Source: Halorubrum laminariae
GTDB lineage: Archaea; Halobacteriota; Halobacteria; Halobacteriales; Haloferacaceae
Direction: 5' to 3'
Assembly: GCF_024494655.1 (NCBI RefSeq)
Contig: NZ_JANHDL010000001.1
Span: 434,001 to 498,000 of the forward strand
DNA length: 64,000 nucleotides
Part shown: piece by piece, positions 17,072 to 25,787 of the stretch
Layout of the letters: every line of letters starts with the position of its first letter
How positions within the stretch are numbered: the first letter of the stretch is position 1
Translations under genes and position numbers: made by a program
Notes under the pieces: model-generated
The model's database searches: none
Seen by the model: only the letters and a program-made list of their open reading frames with translations
Told to the model about the DNA's origin: nothing

Positions 17072-18004
17072 CTACTCCCCGGCGTCCGGGAACGGCACCT
17101 CTATCAGCGTCCCGTCGTCGGGCAGGATGCACTCTCCGTCGAACTCGTCGCGAGCGTCCCGCCGGATGGGCGAGGCGTCCGCGGCGTACCGTGAGGAGAT
17201 GTGGACGAGCGCTAGCCGCGCCGCGTTCGCGCGGGCCGCGATCGACCCGGCCTCGCGGCCGGTCGAGTGGGCGGTGTCGCGGGCGCGGTCGGCCATGTCG
17301 TCGGCGAAGGTGGCGTCGTGGACCAACAGGTCGGCGTCCCGAGCGACCTCGACGGACCGCTCGCGCGGCCGGGTATCCGCGGTGTACACCAACTTACGGC
17401 CGGGTCGCGGCGGACCGACCACCTGATCGGGTTCCACGACGGTCCCGTCCTCGGCCTCGACGGACTCGCCCGCGTGGAGTCGTCCGAATTTCGGTCCGAC
17501 CGGCACGCCGAGTTCCTCCGCCTTCGGGCGGTCGAACCGGCCGGGGCGGTCATCTTCTTGGAGGACGTACCCCTGCGATTTCGTGCGGTGTTCCGTCTCG
17601 AAGGCGCGGACCGCGTAGCCGTCGGCGTCGAGCGCGACCTCGTCGGGCGCGACGGGCTCGATCCGGACCGGGAACGCGGGGTCGTGGCCGACTGCGTGGA
17701 CGAGATCTCGGAGGTCGCCGTCCGTCTTCGGAGGACAGTGGATCGTCAGCGGCTCGGTTCGGTCGTTGAACCCGAGCGTCTGGACCAGCCCGGGGATGCC
17801 GAGCACGTGGTCGCCGTGGAGGTGCGAGACGAACAGGTGGTCGATCCCGAAGCCGGTGCCGAACCGCATCATGCCGCGCTGGGTTCCCTCGCCGCAGTCG
17901 AAAAGCAGGCGGTCGCCCTCGCGGTTGACGAACAGGGCGCTCGGCGCGCGCTCGGTGGTCGGGACGGCACCGCCCGTCCCGAGGAAGGTGACGCGAAGGG
18001 ACAT
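17072..18004 (-). CDS. rnz: Ribonuclease Z, tRNA 3'-processing endonuclease (310 aa)
   Basis: Metallo-beta-lactamase-fold nuclease that removes the 3' trailer of pre-tRNAs. N-terminal MSLRVTFLGTGGAVPTTERA is characteristic. The zinc-binding motif is SHLHGDH (H61, H63, D65, H66). Further ligands are in VYTADTRP and the late H of LVHISSRYA. The length matches the short (tRNase Z-S) form. It transcribes away from the gene at 18143. Confidence 0.95.
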   Translation of the reverse strand: MSLRVTFLGTGGAVPTTERAPSALFVNREGDRLLFDCGEGTQRGMMRFGTGFGIDHLFVSHLHGDHVLGIPGLVQTLGFNDRTEPLTIHCPPKTDGDLRDLVHAVGHDPAFPVRIEPVAPDEVALDADGYAVRAFETEHRTKSQGYVLQEDDRPGRFDRPKAEELGVPVGPKFGRLHAGESVEAEDGTVVEPDQVVGPPRPGRKLVYTADTRPRERSVEVARDADLLVHDATFADDMADRARDTAHSTGREAGSIAARANAARLALVHISSRYAADASPIRRDARDEFDGECILPDDGTLIEVPFPDAGE

Positions 18005-18142
18005 ACCCGCCCTGCGGCCGGCGGGGGTAAACTCCTTTCGAGGCGCGGACGGCGGGCGATCGCGCCGGCGGCACGGTCGGCTGCGCCCCGCGACATCGAC
18101 CGCGGTCGAAGCCGACATGAGGCTCCCGCTCCGATCGTGGCC

Positions 18143-18481
18143 ATGCACGAGGATATCGCCGCTCTCGTCATGCAGGAGGGGTGGCGCGCCGAGGGAGCCG
18201 CCGCCCGCGTCCACTACGACGGCGGCGGCGACCGGGTCGCGATCGAGTTCTACGCCGACGCCGAGCGCGTCCTCTACTGGACCATTCCCGCGGGAGCGAG
18301 AGGCGAGGCCGCGACGGGCGACGACCGCGCCGACGGAGGCGTCACAGCCGACCGCGATGTCGACGCCGGCACCGCCGCGCCGATCCCCCGCGACGTGGTT
18401 CCCGACCCGCTCCGGCGGCGGATCCGTGACGACCTCGACGCCGCCGGAGTCGATCCGGCGGTCGAGCGACGGAGCGTCTGA
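18143..18481 (+). CDS. Small conserved haloarchaeal-type protein (112 aa), function unknown
   Basis: Starts MHEDIAALVMQEGWRAEGAA and continues with alternating strands (ARVHYDGGGDRVAIEFYADA, RVLYWTIPAG), suggesting a small alpha/beta fold. The middle (about 52-78) is an acidic low-complexity loop. Amino-acid and codon use are those of a real haloarchaeal gene: acidic, with GC-rich third positions. I do not recognise a named domain. It is divergent from rnz with about 138 bases between the starts. Confidence 0.7.
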   Translation: MHEDIAALVMQEGWRAEGAAARVHYDGGGDRVAIEFYADAERVLYWTIPAGARGEAATGDDRADGGVTADRDVDAGTAAPIPRDVVPDPLRRRIRDDLDAAGVDPAVERRSV

Positions 18482-18687
18482 TCGGTTCACGAACGCTGCA
18501 CTGCTCCGCGAGCGGGTGATAGCGAGCGCGACGGTGGAAACGCGGACGGTCGGAGCTTGTCTCCCGCTGGGACGTGGTCTCCGAAACGGCGGCTTTCGAT
18601 CCGGATAGCGGCCGACTCTTCCGGTTCGTACCGGCTCGTATCGATCCGAAGGAAACGCACTTGCCTCGTGGCCCGATAGTCTCGGTG

Positions 18688-20634
18688 ATGAGTAGCGCCG
18701 AGTGGGAGGAAGACGATCCGTTCGAAGAGCAGCGCGAGGAAGTCGAGAACCCGATGAAGCGTCTGTTCGCCGTCTACGGCCGCGACTACCTGCCGCAGGT
18801 CTCCGTCGGGGTCCTCGCCAGCGTCTTCGCGCGTCTGCTGGATCTTCTCCCCCCGCTCATGCTCGGGATCGCCATCGACGCGGTCTTTTACGAAGACGCG
18901 CTGTTCAGCGATCAGATTCCGCTCGTCCTCCTCCCCGACGCGTGGCTCCCGACCGAACAGGCGGCGCAGTTCTGGTTCACAGTCGGCGTCATCGCCGGGG
19001 CGTTCGTACTCGGGGCCGGGTTCCACTGGGTCCGCAATTGGGGGTTCAACGCGTTCGCCCAGCACATCCAGCACGACGTTCGCACGGACACCTACGACAA
19101 GATGCAGCGGCTGAACATGGAGTTCTTCTCGGACAAGCAGACCGGCGAGATGATGTCGATCCTCTCGAACGACGTAAACCGGCTCGAACGGTTCTTGAAC
19201 GACGGGATGAACTCGCTGTTCCGGCTCTCCGTGATGGTGGTCGGCATCGGCGTCCTGCTCGTGTGGATCAACTGGCAGCTCGCCCTCGTGGCGCTGTTGC
19301 CGGTGCCGATCATCGCCGGGTTCACCTACCTGTTCATCAAGACGATCCAGCCGAAGTACGCCGCGGTGCGCTCGTCGGTCGGGACGATGAACTCCCGGCT
19401 TGAGAACAACCTCGGCGGCATCCAAGTGATCAAGTCCTCGAACACGGAGCCGTACGAGTCCGACCGCGTCGACGACGTGTCGATGGACTACTTCGACGCC
19501 AATTGGGACGCCATCACGACTCGGATCACCTTCTTCCCGGCGCTGCGCGTGTTCGCCGGCATCGGTTTCGTGATAACCTTCGTCATCGGCGGCCTCTGGG
19601 TGTTCCAAGAGACGCCGCCGGGCCCGTTCACCGGGACGCTCACTATCGGAAACTTCGTCGTCTTCATCCTCTACACCCAGCGGTTCATCTGGCCCATGGC
19701 GCAGTTCGGACAGATAATCAACATGTACCAGCGCGCCCGTGCCTCCTCGGCGCGGATCTTCGGGCTGATGGACGAGCCCTCGCGGCTCGCCGAAGATCCG
19801 GACGCCGAGGACCTCGTCGTCGACGAGGGCGCAGTCGAGTACGATCACGTCTCGTTCGGCTACGACGACGAGACGATCGTCTCGGATGTCAACTTCGCGG
19901 TCGAGGGCGGAGAGACGCTCGCGCTGGTCGGACCCACCGGAGCCGGCAAGTCGACGGTGCTTAAGCTGCTGCTCAGGATGTACGATGTCGACGACGGGGC
20001 CATCCGGATCGACGGGCAGGACGTGCGCGACGTGACCCTCAAATCGCTTCGCCGCTCGATCGGTTACGTCGGCCAGTCTTCGTACCTCTTCTACGGGAGC
20101 GTTCGCGAGAACATCACGTACGGCACCTTCGACGCGACCGACGAGGAGGTCCGCGAGGCCGCCAAGGCCGCGGAGGCCCACGAGTTCATCGAGAACCTCC
20201 CCGACGGCTACGACACGATGGTTGGCGAGCGGGGCGTGAAACTCTCCGGCGGCCAGCGCCAGCGGGTCACCATCGCGCGGGCGGTGCTCAAGGATCCGGA
20301 TGTGCTCGTCTTAGACGAGGCGACCTCCGATGTCGACACCGAGACGGAGATGCTGATCCAGCGCTCGCTCGACCGGCTCACCGCCGATCGGACGACGTTC
20401 GCGATCGCGCATCGGCTGTCGACGATCAGAGACGCCGATACGATATTGGTGTTGGAGGGCGGCGAGGTCGTCGAGCGAGGGAGCCACGAGGAGCTGCTCG
20501 ACGAGGACGGACTGTACGCGCACCTCTGGGGCGTGCAGGCGGGCGAGATCGACGAGCTGCCACAGGAGTTCATCGACCGCGCGCAAGAACGGACCGCACA
20601 GCTGATCGAGGACGCCGAGGGCGACGACGACTGA
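18688..20634 (+). CDS. ABC exporter half-transporter, fused membrane and ATPase domains (648 aa)
   Basis: ABCB/MsbA-like exporter. The acidic N-terminus is followed by six predicted membrane helices (about 35-360), then the nucleotide-binding domain: Walker A GPTGAGKST near residue 415, Q-loop YVGQSSYLF, signature LSGGQRQR near 518 and Walker B VLVLDEATSDVD near 540. The switch histidine is in AIAHRLSTI. A homodimer would make a full transporter. Substrate (lipid, drug or peptide) cannot be told. ATG at 18688 is chosen; the same frame is open upstream but the extension is not family-like. Confidence 0.93.
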   Translation: MSSAEWEEDDPFEEQREEVENPMKRLFAVYGRDYLPQVSVGVLASVFARLLDLLPPLMLGIAIDAVFYEDALFSDQIPLVLLPDAWLPTEQAAQFWFTVGVIAGAFVLGAGFHWVRNWGFNAFAQHIQHDVRTDTYDKMQRLNMEFFSDKQTGEMMSILSNDVNRLERFLNDGMNSLFRLSVMVVGIGVLLVWINWQLALVALLPVPIIAGFTYLFIKTIQPKYAAVRSSVGTMNSRLENNLGGIQVIKSSNTEPYESDRVDDVSMDYFDANWDAITTRITFFPALRVFAGIGFVITFVIGGLWVFQETPPGPFTGTLTIGNFVVFILYTQRFIWPMAQFGQIINMYQRARASSARIFGLMDEPSRLAEDPDAEDLVVDEGAVEYDHVSFGYDDETIVSDVNFAVEGGETLALVGPTGAGKSTVLKLLLRMYDVDDGAIRIDGQDVRDVTLKSLRRSIGYVGQSSYLFYGSVRENITYGTFDATDEEVREAAKAAEAHEFIENLPDGYDTMVGERGVKLSGGQRQRVTIARAVLKDPDVLVLDEATSDVDTETEMLIQRSLDRLTADRTTFAIAHRLSTIRDADTILVLEGGEVVERGSHEELLDEDGLYAHLWGVQAGEIDELPQEFIDRAQERTAQLIEDAEGDDD

Positions 20635-20641
20635 ACGGCCG

Positions 20642-21025
20642 TCACTCCTCGCTCTGCAGCCGGCTCCAGTCACTCGACGCGTCGATTTCCGTCGAGGCAT
20701 CTCTGTCGCCGGTCGCGGACGCGTCGTCGACGGTCGCGTCGTTCTCGCCGGCTGCCGAGTCGCCGGCTCGTCGCACGGCCTCGTCGGCGAGCCCGGCCAA
20801 AATTGCATCGCGGACCTCCCACGGCGCGCCGAATTGCACCGAGTCGGCCCGCTCTAACGCGGTTTCGAGTCGCGTGCTCCCCGCCGCGGTCTCCAGCTCG
20901 AACCCTCCGTACTGCTCGATCAGCTCCGCGGCGGACACCGGATACCGGTGCTCTCGGAGCGCGCGCTTCAGCGGACCGAATGCGACCCCGTCCACCCGTG
21001 CGTGGTTCTCGTGATCGTCCACCAT
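20642..21025 (-). CDS. DUF5789-like haloarchaeal protein (127 aa)
   Basis: The core VDGVAFGPLKRALREHRYPV followed by AAELIEQYGGFELE fits a short haloarchaeal family that I remember as DUF5789. The C-terminal 40 residues are acidic and low-complexity. No catalytic motif. It converges with the ABC exporter, with 7 bases between the stop codons. Function unknown. Confidence 0.75.
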   Translation of the reverse strand: MVDDHENHARVDGVAFGPLKRALREHRYPVSAAELIEQYGGFELETAAGSTRLETALERADSVQFGAPWEVRDAILAGLADEAVRRAGDSAAGENDATVDDASATGDRDASTEIDASSDWSRLQSEE

Positions 21026-21073
21026 GGGTCGCGGTTCATCGGCCGATCCGATAATTCCCCCGCTCGGACCGCT

Positions 21074-21080
21074 GGCTATA
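21074..21080 (+). promoter_or_regulatory. Putative TATA box of the creatininase-family gene
   Basis: GGCTATA centred about 28 bases before ATG 21106, consistent with a leaderless transcript. Confidence 0.4.
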
Positions 21081-21105
21081 CGGTTCGTCGCGGCGACGAT
21101 CAGAT

Positions 21106-21858
21106 ATGCGACTCGCGGACGCCACTTGGACCGATGTGCGCGACGCCGATGTCGACATCGCGTTCATCCCCGTCGGGAGCACCGAACAACACGGCCCGCA
21201 CGCGCCGCTCGGCACGGACACGCTCGACGCGATCGCGGTTGCGGAGGAGGGCGCGGCCGCCTACGAGTCGGCCGAGGCCGGCACGAGCGAGGTTGCGGTC
21301 ACCCCGCCGATCCCCGTCGGCGTCGCCGAGGAGCACCGCGCGTTCGAGGGGACAATGTGGGTCTCGCCGGACGCGTTCCGGGCGTACGTCCGCGAGGCGG
21401 CCGAGTCGCTGCCGGAGCACGGGATCGACCGGGTCGTGCTCGTCAACGGACACGGCGGCAACGTGGAGGCGCTCGCGGAGGTCGCGCGGCAGTTCTCGCG
21501 AGACGACGCTCACGACGGCTACGCGGTCTCGTTCACGTGGTTCGAGGCCGTCGGCGAGCACGCGAGCGACATGGGCCACGCGGGGCCGCTTGAGACGGCG
21601 CTGTTGCGCGCGACGAACCCCGATCTCGTCCGCGAGGAGCGCGTCGCGGCCGCGAGCGAGGGGGCCGCCGATCGGTGGGGCGAGTGGGTTTCCGGAGTAA
21701 ACCTCGCGCACGACTCCGCGGAGTTCACCGCGAACGGCGTGGTCGGGGATCCGACCGCAGGCGACGCCGCCCGCGGCGAGGAGCTGCTCGACCGCGCGAG
21801 CGGCGCGCTGGCGACGCTCGCGGCGGCGGTCGTCGAGCGAGAGTCGATCTCGGAGTGA
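21106..21858 (+). CDS. arfB: Creatininase-family amidohydrolase, ArfB-like (250 aa)
   Basis: Metal-dependent hydrolase. PVGSTEQHGPHAPLGTDT carries the Glu/His/Asp metal ligands and VLVNGHGGNVEAL the second conserved block; HASDMGHAGPLETALL follows with another Glu. In archaea the characterised member ArfB deformylates the GTP-derived pyrimidine in riboflavin/F420 biosynthesis; others are creatininases or MftE-type peptidases. ArfB is the likeliest role in a haloarchaeon but is inferred from family and organism, not from specific residues. Confidence 0.85.
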   Translation: MRLADATWTDVRDADVDIAFIPVGSTEQHGPHAPLGTDTLDAIAVAEEGAAAYESAEAGTSEVAVTPPIPVGVAEEHRAFEGTMWVSPDAFRAYVREAAESLPEHGIDRVVLVNGHGGNVEALAEVARQFSRDDAHDGYAVSFTWFEAVGEHASDMGHAGPLETALLRATNPDLVREERVAAASEGAADRWGEWVSGVNLAHDSAEFTANGVVGDPTAGDAARGEELLDRASGALATLAAAVVERESISE

Positions 21859-21867
21859 TCGGAGGCG

Positions 21868-22287
21868 CTACTCTTCGCTCTCCTCGTCGTCTTCCTCGGC
21901 CGTCGCGTCCTGTAGCGCGCCGCGGATCGCGGGGACGGTGCCGGTGAGTTCGCCGACCGTCTCGGCGGCGGCCTCGATGTCGCCCACCAGTTCCTCCAGT
22001 TCCTCGATTTCCGCCTGCAGATCGTCGGCGTCCTCGAAGGCGTCGGCGCGCTCGCCGAGCACGTACGCCTTCTTCGCCGAGCGCACGCTGTCAACCGCGT
22101 CGCCGATGTCGAGCGCGGACTTCAGCCCGTTGAGTACGCCGAGCACGTTGTCCGCGTCCGTCTCCCAGACTGCGTCGGGATCGGGGAGTTCCCCACGGGC
22201 GGCCGCGAGGTGCTCTTCGACCTCCGCGCGGGTCTCCGCGGCCGCCTCGCCGAACAGGTCGTCGTCGTCGAACGTGGACTGGCTCAT
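21868..22287 (-). CDS. DUF5790-like haloarchaeal protein (139 aa)
   Basis: Acidic, helical protein starting MSQSTFDDDDLFGEAAAETR. The C-terminal half (about 70-115) is heptad-like, LQAEIEELEELVGDIEAAAE, and suggests a coiled coil. It matches a haloarchaeal family I remember as DUF5790. No enzymatic residues. Convergent with the creatininase-family gene. ATG 22287 is the start that gives the family N-terminus. Confidence 0.8.
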   Translation of the reverse strand: MSQSTFDDDDLFGEAAAETRAEVEEHLAAARGELPDPDAVWETDADNVLGVLNGLKSALDIGDAVDSVRSAKKAYVLGERADAFEDADDLQAEIEELEELVGDIEAAAETVGELTGTVPAIRGALQDATAEEDDEESEE

Positions 22288-22493
22288 ACGGAGAGCCTCG
22301 CCCCGCCGCGGGTTAAAAACGACCCCGAAAGTGAAAGTGAAACCGGCGCGGACGAGCGTGTTGCCGACCGACACGAGACGGATCGACGGTATTGATTCAG
22401 GGTGGCGACCGAGACCGCTCGGACGGGACCGGCGTGCGATCACCGGTGACACCGCGGACGAGATCTCTCTGCGACCGAGAATTCCCCGTTATG

Positions 22494-22504
22494 TTTATAT
22501 AAAT
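22494..22504 (+). promoter_or_regulatory. Strong TATA box of the DoxX gene
   Basis: TTTATATAAAT, the clearest TATA box in the window, centred about 25 bases before ATG 22523. It predicts a leaderless transcript. Confidence 0.65.
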
Positions 22505-22522
22505 ATTCGTATACTCTCGTGT

Positions 22523-23077
22523 ATGTCAACAAAAGAAGTGTCGTTACAGAGCACTGTTGCCGGGATCTCGGCGGAAGGGAAGATTCACACGCTCAGCGTC
22601 TGGTTCATCCTTGCCTTGCGGCTGATGATGGGGGTGGCGTTCTTCCAAGCCGGGCTGGGGAAGCTCCTCGGCGAGCCGTTCAGCGCGGCGGGCTACTTGG
22701 CTAACACGCCGGCGTCGAGCGGGAGCCCGCTCGCGGGGCTGTTCGTCGCGATGACCGAAACGGCGTGGTTCATGGCGTTCGTCGACGTAGCGGTGCCGTG
22801 GGGTCAAGTGTTCATCGGCCTCGGCCTGCTCGTCGGCCTTCTCACGCGTCTGGCCGCATTCTGGGGGGCGTTCATGATGGTCCTGTTCTACTTCGGGAAC
22901 TGGGACATCGCCCACGGCTACGTCAACGGCGACCTCGCGTACATGCTCGTGTTCCTCTCCGTCGCCGCCTTCGGTGCCGGTCGGATCCTCGGCCTCGACG
23001 CGTACGTCGAGGAGTACACCGTCGGCGGCCAGCGGCTCGTCGAGCGGTATCCGTGGAGCCGATACCTCCTCGGGTAG
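22523..23077 (+). CDS. DoxX-family membrane protein (184 aa)
   Basis: Four predicted membrane helices (about 25-45, 85-105, 108-128, 135-155). The first contains FILALRLMMGVAFFQAGLGKLLGEPF, the DoxX signature area. DoxX relatives are subunits of thiosulfate:quinone oxidoreductase or redox-linked membrane proteins. No DoxD/DoxA partner lies adjacent, so the role is open. ATG at 22523 fits the leaderless spacing from the TATA box. The gene ends directly at a 13-bp tandem repeat. Confidence 0.88.
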   Translation: MSTKEVSLQSTVAGISAEGKIHTLSVWFILALRLMMGVAFFQAGLGKLLGEPFSAAGYLANTPASSGSPLAGLFVAMTETAWFMAFVDVAVPWGQVFIGLGLLVGLLTRLAAFWGAFMMVLFYFGNWDIAHGYVNGDLAYMLVFLSVAAFGAGRILGLDAYVEEYTVGGQRLVERYPWSRYLLG

Positions 23078-23079
23078 TC

Positions 23080-23176
23080 GGTTCGTTTGCCCGGTTCGTT
23101 TGCCCGGTTCGTTTGCCCGGTTCGTTTACCCGGTTCGTTTGCCCGGTTCGTTTGCCCGGTTCGTTTGCCCGGTTCG
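23080..23176. repeat. Tandem 13-bp repeat, seven full copies plus a partial
   Basis: GGTTCGTTTGCCC starts at 23080, 23093, 23106, 23119, 23132, 23145 and 23158, followed by GGTTCG at 23171. Only the fourth copy differs, with TTTACCC instead of TTTGCCC. The array starts two bases after the DoxX stop and ends about 135 bases before htrII. Thirteen is not a multiple of three, so it is not a coding repeat. Confidence 0.95.
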
Positions 23177-23274
23177 GACTCTCGTCGTGAGCCTCGCCTG
23201 TCGTCGTGTGAGTCCGTCGGAACGCCGCTCGCAGCGCCGCAGAGGCGTTATCAGCCATAATATTCGGGTGGCAG

Positions 23275-23283
23275 TTATTATAC
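23275..23283 (+). promoter_or_regulatory. Putative TATA box of htrII-sopII
   Basis: TTATTATAC centred about 32 bases upstream of ATG 23311, in an AT-richer stretch downstream of the 13-bp repeats. Confidence 0.5.
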
Positions 23284-23310
23284 GAACTCGGTCGCTGGTA
23301 CTGGATACAC

Positions 23311-24996
23311 ATGCAATGGGGACCGTTCACCCGTGTCCGATCCAGCTACGGCGCGAAGCTCGCGCTGTCGCTCGTCGGCGTCATGGGAATTTCGGTGTCG
23401 TACGGGGTACTCGTCTACCTCAGGGCGGACGGGCTCGGTGCGGCGGGCGCAGAGATCCGATCCGGACTCATCGGGATGACGCTTCTGACCGTCATCGGGC
23501 TCGCGCTCATCGGCGTGACCGTCGGATCGAACACCGTCATCTCGCTGCGACAGCTCACGGCGAAGGCGGAACGGATGGCCGACGGCGACCTCGACGTGCC
23601 GCTTGAGACCGGGCGAACGGATGAACTCGGGCGGCTGTTCCGGGCGTTCGACGCCATGCGGTCGTCGCTCCGAACGGAGATCGACGACGCGGAGACCGCC
23701 CGCGAGGAGGCCGAACGCGCGCGACGTGAGGCGACCGAGCGCGCAGAGACGGTCGAGCGCAAGGCAACGGAGTACGAGTCCGCGATGCGCGCGCTCGCCG
23801 ACGGCGACCTCACCCAGCGGGTCGACCCCGACAGCGACAACGACTCGATGGAGCGCGTCGGTGCGGCGTTCAACGAGATGGCCGCGGAGCTAGAGGAGAC
23901 GGTCACCTCGGTCGCGACGGTGGCCGAGGACACCGCCGAGGTCGCGGGGACCGTCGACGACCGCACCGAGAGCCTGCGGACGACGACCGGAACCGTGAGC
24001 GACGCGGTCGAGGAGATCGCCGATGGGGCGCGCACCCAGCGCGACGACCTCCGGGCGGCGACCGACGAGGCCGAGAACCTCGCGTCGTCGGCCGAGGAAG
24101 TCGCCTCGACGGTCACCGACGTGGCCGAGACGGCGGAACACGCCGCGTCGGTCGGAGAGGAGGGCCGCGAGGCGGCCGAGGAGGCGCTCTCGGAGATGGA
24201 CGCCGTCGAGGAGACGACCGCGGAGACGACCGCGGAAGTCGAGGCGCTCGCGGCGGAGGTCGAAGAGATCGGCGAGGTGGTCGACACCATCTCCGACATC
24301 GCCGAACAGACCAACCTGCTCGCGTTGAACGCCTCCATCGAGGCGGCGCGTTCGGGGGCCGAAGGGGCCGGCTTCGCGGTCGTCGCCGAGGAGGTGAAGT
24401 CGCTCGCCGAGGAGACGCAGGCGTCCGCGAGCGAGATCGAAGCCCGCATCCACGCGGTCCAAGAGCGCGCGGAGACCGGCGCGGACGCGATGGAGCGGAC
24501 CGAACAGCGGATCTCGGCCGGCGTCGAGACCGTCGAGACGTCGATCGACGCGCTCGAACGCCTCGCAGAGGCCTCAGAGCGGACCGACACGAGCATGACC
24601 GAGATCACGCGCGCGACGGAGACACAGGCGGACTCCGTCGACGCCGTCGTCGGCCACGTCGAGGACGTGTCGGCGATCAGCGCACAGACCGCGAGCGCCG
24701 CCGGCGACGTGACCGGCGCGGTCGACGAACAGGAGCAGACCCTCGGCGCGGTCGAGACGGCCGCCGAATCGCTGTCCGACCGCGCGCGCGACCTACGAAG
24801 CGCCGTCGGCGGCTTCGAGTTCGCCGCCGACGCGGACCTCGACGCCTCTCCGGCCGCGAGCGACGCGACCGCACAGGTCGTCTCCGACGGCGGAACTGAC
24901 GCGTCCGACGACGACGAGACCGACGCGGACGCCGCCTTCGACTACTCGCACGCGGACGAGTCTGCCGCCGGCGGCGCGGGAGGTGACCGGCAATGA
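23311..24996 (+). CDS. htrII: Sensory rhodopsin II transducer HtrII (561 aa)
   Basis: Methyl-accepting phototaxis transducer. Two membrane helices (about 14-37 and 51-74) are joined by a very short extracellular loop, so there is no ligand-binding domain. This is the short-loop transducer layout, as in Natronomonas HtrII. A HAMP region follows ([19 protein letters not shown]), then a long coiled coil rich in Glu/Ala methylation-type heptads. The signalling hairpin [20 protein letters not shown] sits at about 325-350 and then [20 protein letters not shown]. It is paired with sopII by an ATGA overlap, and the protein is expected to bind SRII 2:2 in the membrane and control CheA. Confidence 0.93.
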   Translation: MQWGPFTRVRSSYGAKLALSLVGVMGISVSYGVLVYLRADGLGAAGAEIRSGLIGMTLLTVIGLALIGVTVGSNTVISLRQLTAKAERMADGDLDVPLETGRTDELGRLFRAFDAMRSSLRTEIDDAETAREEAERARREATERAETVERKATEYESAMRALADGDLTQRVDPDSDNDSMERVGAAFNEMAAELEETVTSVATVAEDTAEVAGTVDDRTESLRTTTGTVSDAVEEIADGARTQRDDLRAATDEAENLASSAEEVASTVTDVAETAEHAASVGEEGREAAEEALSEMDAVEETTAETTAEVEALAAEVEEIGEVVDTISDIAEQTNLLALNASIEAARSGAEGAGFAVVAEEVKSLAEETQASASEIEARIHAVQERAETGADAMERTEQRISAGVETVETSIDALERLAEASERTDTSMTEITRATETQADSVDAVVGHVEDVSAISAQTASAAGDVTGAVDEQEQTLGAVETAAESLSDRARDLRSAVGGFEFAADADLDASPAASDATAQVVSDGGTDASDDDETDADAAFDYSHADESAAGGAGGDRQ

Positions 24997-25772
24997 TCGC
25001 CGACGCCGCCGTCTGGGCGTGGCTCGGGTTCGTCGCGATGGTTGCCGGCACGGCCGCGCCGCTCTGGGCGTGGGCCACAGAGGAGTCGGCCACCGGGGAG
25101 TCGCACGCCAAGTACTACCTCACGCTCGCGGGCGTCACCGGCGTCGCGGCGCTGGCGTACCTCGCGATGGCGCTCGGCGTCGGCGTGGTGTCGTCGCCCG
25201 CCGGCGACGTGGAGATCGTTCGCTACGTCGACTGGCTCGTGACGACGCCGCTCCTACTCTTGTACCTCGGCCTGCTGGCACGGCCGTCGCGCGGCGTCCT
25301 CGCCGGGCTGATCGGCGTCGACGTAGTGATCATCGCGGCCGGTATCGGCGCGAGCGCGACCGCGGGAACGCTCTCGTGGGCGCTGTTCGGCGTCGGCGGC
25401 GTCGCGTACCTCGCGTTGGTCTACGGGCTCCTCGTCTCGCTCCCGCGGTCGGCGGCGGCCGCGGGCGACCGCGTCCGGGCCGTCTTCGGGACGCTCCGAA
25501 ACATCACCGTCGTCCTCTGGACGCTCTACCCCGTCGTGTGGGCGCTCGCGCCGACCGGCCTCGGGCTGGTGACGCCCGCCACCGAGATGCTCGTGTTCGT
25601 CTACCTCGACGTGGTCTCGAAGATCGGCTTCGTCGTCGTCGCGGTCGCGGGAGCCGACGCGCTCACCCACCTCACCGCGGGAGGTGCGGCTGGTGAGGGC
25701 AGCGAACCGATCGCGGTCGGTGACGCCGACGGGGCGGAGACGGAGCAGCCGACCGTGCTGGCCGACGACTGA
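24993..25772 (+). CDS. sopII: Sensory rhodopsin II, phoborhodopsin (259 aa)
   Basis: Seven-helix retinal protein. [20 protein letters not shown] and [20 protein letters not shown] match SRII better than SRI or bacteriorhodopsin. Counterion D80; retinal Schiff-base lysine K210 in [12 protein letters not shown]179 in LWTLYPVVW and the LVTP motif are in the SRII positions. Two differences from the Natronomonas protein as I remember it: the residue before the Schiff-base Lys is Ser209 (Thr204 there), and Asp110 replaces Asn105. Its ATG lies inside the htrII stop (ATGA), ensuring coupled synthesis of receptor and transducer. Confidence 0.95.
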   Translation: MIADAAVWAWLGFVAMVAGTAAPLWAWATEESATGESHAKYYLTLAGVTGVAALAYLAMALGVGVVSSPAGDVEIVRYVDWLVTTPLLLLYLGLLARPSRGVLAGLIGVDVVIIAAGIGASATAGTLSWALFGVGGVAYLALVYGLLVSLPRSAAAAGDRVRAVFGTLRNITVVLWTLYPVVWALAPTGLGLVTPATEMLVFVYLDVVSKIGFVVVAVAGADALTHLTAGGAAGEGSEPIAVGDADGAETEQPTVLADD

Positions 25773-25787
25773 CCGAACGTTTCGTTT

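Noticed and set aside
23080-23176. CRISPR array
   Set aside because: The repeat units are contiguous with no spacers and only 13 bp long; no cas genes nearby.
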